Source of the DNA: a virus
IMG/VR virus record: IMGVR_UViG_3300018421_005425
Coordinates: 1 to 47,624 of that record
Direction: 5' to 3' (one strand)
DNA length: 47,624 bases
Shown: piece after piece, positions 45,991-47,624 of the stretch
Numbering within the stretch: position 1 is the first letter of the stretch
Layout of the letters: each line of letters begins with the position of its first letter
The notes under the pieces: generated by a model
What the model was told of the DNA's origin: nothing
The model's database searches: none
The model's input: only the letters and a program-made list of their open reading frames with translations
Made by a program: the position numbers and the translations under genes

Positions 45991-46855
45991 GTCTACGTAT
46001 TCCTGAATCAACTGTTTCTTCAGCATAAAACCCAATATTTTCTATCTTGCTATAATCAACAAAATAATTTCTTGCATCTTGGTCGTGTTTAATGTCATCG
46101 TTAACAATAAGTTCATAATCTATATATTCCTTGATAACATTTGCAATATCAAGTTTAGTTAAATTAAGACTGCGATCTCCAACATTCCATACTTCACCAC
46201 CCATAGTATCATGATAAGTGACTCCCCATTCAAATGCACGAACTAAATCATTAACACTTAAAAATGTTCGTTTAAAATGTCCTTCAAACAATTCTAATTT
46301 TCGTTCAAAAATTGCACGTCGAGTAAAGTCATTAATTAACAAGTCTGTTCTCAATCTATTACTAATACCAAATGCAGTTGCGGGTCTTAAAATAACAGCA
46401 TTGGTGCCACGCAAGTATTCTTCACCACGAAGTTTATATTCTGCATATGTACTAAGTGGATTAGTATCAACATTTTCAGTACAGACACTATTAAGATCTC
46501 CATATACACTGCCAGTGCTTGCATATACAAACAATCCAGTACTTGCATCAATTACTCGTTTGGTACCTTCAACATTGATGTGATATGCTAAATCTGGTTC
46601 AGCATTACATGCTGGAAACCCAATAATACCTGCCAAATGTATAACTGCATCAGCATCACGAACCAATGGCTCGACTGCTGGTGTTCTGATATCTACACAA
46701 TGTAGATGGAAGCGTGGATGATCAACTATGTGTAGTACAGGTTCTATACCCCATTTAAGCCAATCAATACACACAACATTATATCCCATGTCTAATAGCC
46801 TAGAACACAATCTACTTCCGATGTATCCTGCACCGCCTGTAACTGCTATTTTCAT
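45944..46855 (-). CDS. NAD-dependent nucleotide-sugar epimerase/dehydratase (GalE-like SDR)
   Basis: The 303-aa protein has GGAGYIG (7-13) for NAD binding, 'DADAVIHLAGIIG', 'FVYASTGSVYG' with S113-T114 and the intact catalytic pair Y137-x3-K141, so it should be active. The extended-SDR layout fits UDP-glucose 4-epimerase-like or sugar-dehydratase-like enzymes acting on nucleotide sugars. The substrate is not determined. AGGAAAA lies before the ATG. It runs against the plus-strand array and overlaps its last gene tail to tail by 47 bases; no clear terminator hairpin is seen there. Confidence 0.82.
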   Translation of the reverse strand: MKIAVTGGAGYIGSRLCSRLLDMGYNVVCIDWLKWGIEPVLHIVDHPRFHLHCVDIRTPAVEPLVRDADAVIHLAGIIGFPACNAEPDLAYHINVEGTKRVIDASTGLFVYASTGSVYGDLNSVCTENVDTNPLSTYAEYKLRGEEYLRGTNAVILRPATAFGISNRLRTDLLINDFTRRAIFERKLELFEGHFKRTFLSVNDLVRAFEWGVTYHDTMGGEVWNVGDRSLNLTKLDIANVIKEYIDYELIVNDDIKHDQDARNYFVDYSKIENIGFYAEETVDSGIRRLIQVYNNLAQQRHYQ

Positions 46856-46864
46856 ATTATTTTC

Positions 46865-47467
46865 CTATCTGTATAAACTTTCAACCAATTTTCCAATAAC
46901 TTCTCTATTGAATTGGTTACTAAACGCAATATCAACATTGTTTTCATTAGCCCATTTGACAGCAGCCCATACACTATCGTATACTGTTCCTATTGGAGTA
47001 TATGAAAAACTATTTGCTCTTAACACACAGTCTACAATGATACTTTTATTGAATCCTTCTAGATTTTCTAATCCAACACCACGGCCTAACACACATCCAG
47101 GCAAACTTTTTCCAGCATAGAATACGTTATCAACATTCCACCTTTTTAGATGAGCTCGTATTTGTTCAATATGTGTTTCATTAGTGTCACGACAATTACT
47201 AACAAAAACCCTAGGATCATCACTTTCCATCTTCCCCCAACGCCAATAGGGAAGTGCGTCTAATAAATTTTTATGGGTATGTCCTTCATGACTGGCAACA
47301 ACTATTACAAAGTCTGTAGGTAATTGGTGTATTAAGTTTCTTAATCTCTGAATCATTTCTTCGTATAAATCAACTATTATTTTGTTATCAATAGTGCCAC
47401 TTGGCCATGCGTCTATTATTAATAGTGCGTTGACACCAGGTTTATTAAATTTTGCTAGTTGTACCAT
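46865..47467 (-). CDS. Isochorismatase-fold (cysteine hydrolase) family protein
   Basis: The frame extends to 47506, but the ATG at 47467 has GAGGTG just upstream and starts one base after the previous stop, giving 200 aa. 'ALLIIDAWP' (D19) and 'VDNVFYAGKSLPGCVLGRG' (C125), followed by 'KSIIVDCVLRA', match the Asp and Cys positions of the isochorismatase-like hydrolase fold. Members hydrolyse amides or vinyl ethers, for example nicotinamide or isochorismate. The third catalytic residue (Lys) is not clearly identified. In this context a role in sugar or cofactor chemistry is possible but unproven. Confidence 0.55.
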   Translation of the reverse strand: MVQLAKFNKPGVNALLIIDAWPSGTIDNKIIVDLYEEMIQRLRNLIHQLPTDFVIVVASHEGHTHKNLLDALPYWRWGKMESDDPRVFVSNCRDTNETHIEQIRAHLKRWNVDNVFYAGKSLPGCVLGRGVGLENLEGFNKSIIVDCVLRANSFSYTPIGTVYDSVWAAVKWANENNVDIAFSNQFNREVIGKLVESLYR

Positions 47468-47468
47468 C

Positions 47469-47624
47469 TTACACCTCACATTTAGTAATTGGTTCTTCAC
47501 AATCATTCCAACGTTTGGTAATCATTGCTATCATCTTACAGTCAGCAGTTGGATAAAATGTATGAGGTACGCCCAATGGCAAATATACACAGTCTCCAGC
47601 ACTCACTGGAGTTACTAGTTCAAC
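47469..47624 (-). CDS. Cupin-like protein, C-terminal fragment (5' end outside the window)
   Basis: The frame is open to the right edge; 51 codons and the stop are inside. It reads 'SAGDCVYLPLGVPHTFYPTA', the 'GDxxxxPxGxxH' pattern of a cupin second motif, then 'CKMIAMITKRWNDCEEPI'. A small cupin next to sugar genes is often a sugar isomerase, an epimerase-like enzyme or a binding protein, but too little is visible to choose. One base separates it from the next minus-strand start, so the two are co-transcribed. Confidence 0.6.
   Translation of the reverse strand, partial: VELVTPVSAGDCVYLPLGVPHTFYPTADCKMIAMITKRWNDCEEPITKCEV

Noticed and set aside
45945-46020. Bidirectional terminator at the converging gene ends
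   Set aside because: No stable hairpin was seen; only a repeated CCTGAAT.
46218-46583. Plus-strand open frame of 121 codons
   Set aside because: It is the antisense shadow of the GalE-like gene, which has intact motifs and a ribosome site.
1-47624. Bacterial genomic island carrying phage remains
   Set aside because: The baseplate genes are complete and compact, phage-type late promoters are present and no bacterial housekeeping, integrase or transposase genes are seen.

Overview
The window is a piece of an AT-rich genome of a T4-superfamily contractile-tailed phage (myovirus), probably marine. The evidence is a baseplate block in T4-like order (a gp5-type spike without lysozyme, gp25, gp6, and a giant protein in the gp7 position), T4-type late promoter elements (TATAAATA), tail-fibre proteins of the type common in marine myoviruses, and almost no intergenic DNA. 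No integrase, transposase, tRNA, CRISPR array or bacterial housekeeping gene is visible. The host cannot be read from the sequence; a marine bacterium is an inference.

Layout. (1) 1-20972, plus strand, virion module: a hub-like protein ending in an M15-type peptidase (5' end outside the window), the gp5-type spike, a baseplate protein with a degenerate lysozyme-like domain, gp25, an enlarged gp6 (1179 aa), a 3650-aa giant virion protein, and three smaller tail or fibre proteins. (2) 20973-21038: a 66-bp boundary holding a near-consensus host sigma70 promoter overlapped by a T4-type late promoter, followed by a strong Shine-Dalgarno sequence. (3) 21039-25082: a small unknown protein, three GT-A-type glycosyltransferase-like proteins and one unknown protein. 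(4) 25084-36400: eight consecutive radical SAM genes. Six have an N-terminal Twitch-like cysteine module, one has an apparent B12-binding domain, and one has a C-terminal SPASM-like cysteine cluster. (5) 36384-45990: a glycan-tailoring set comprising a frameshifted glycosyltransferase-like gene, a nucleotide-sugar dehydrogenase, a sugar C-methyltransferase, two sulfotransferases, another methyltransferase, a GDP-fucose-synthase-like reductase with an altered catalytic motif, an SGNH hydrolase, a DegT-type sugar aminotransferase and a GT-like protein. (6) 45944-47624, minus strand: a cupin fragment, an isochorismatase-fold hydrolase and a GalE-like epimerase, converging on the plus-strand array.

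How it fits together. From 21039 to 45990 nearly every start codon overlaps or abuts the preceding stop (TAATG, ATGA or short overlaps). This implies one long, translationally coupled transcription unit starting at the promoter pair near 21 kb. Its content (sugar nucleotide oxidation, C-methylation, amination, sulfation, glycosyl transfer and an exceptional number of radical SAM enzymes) looks like a phage-encoded pathway that makes or remodels an unusual glycan, or modifies a protein or glycoprotein. Its position directly after the tail-fibre genes makes decoration of the phage's own fibres, or alteration of the host surface, the leading ideas. Both are inferences. The tandem radical SAM array is the best candidate in this window for an undescribed system.
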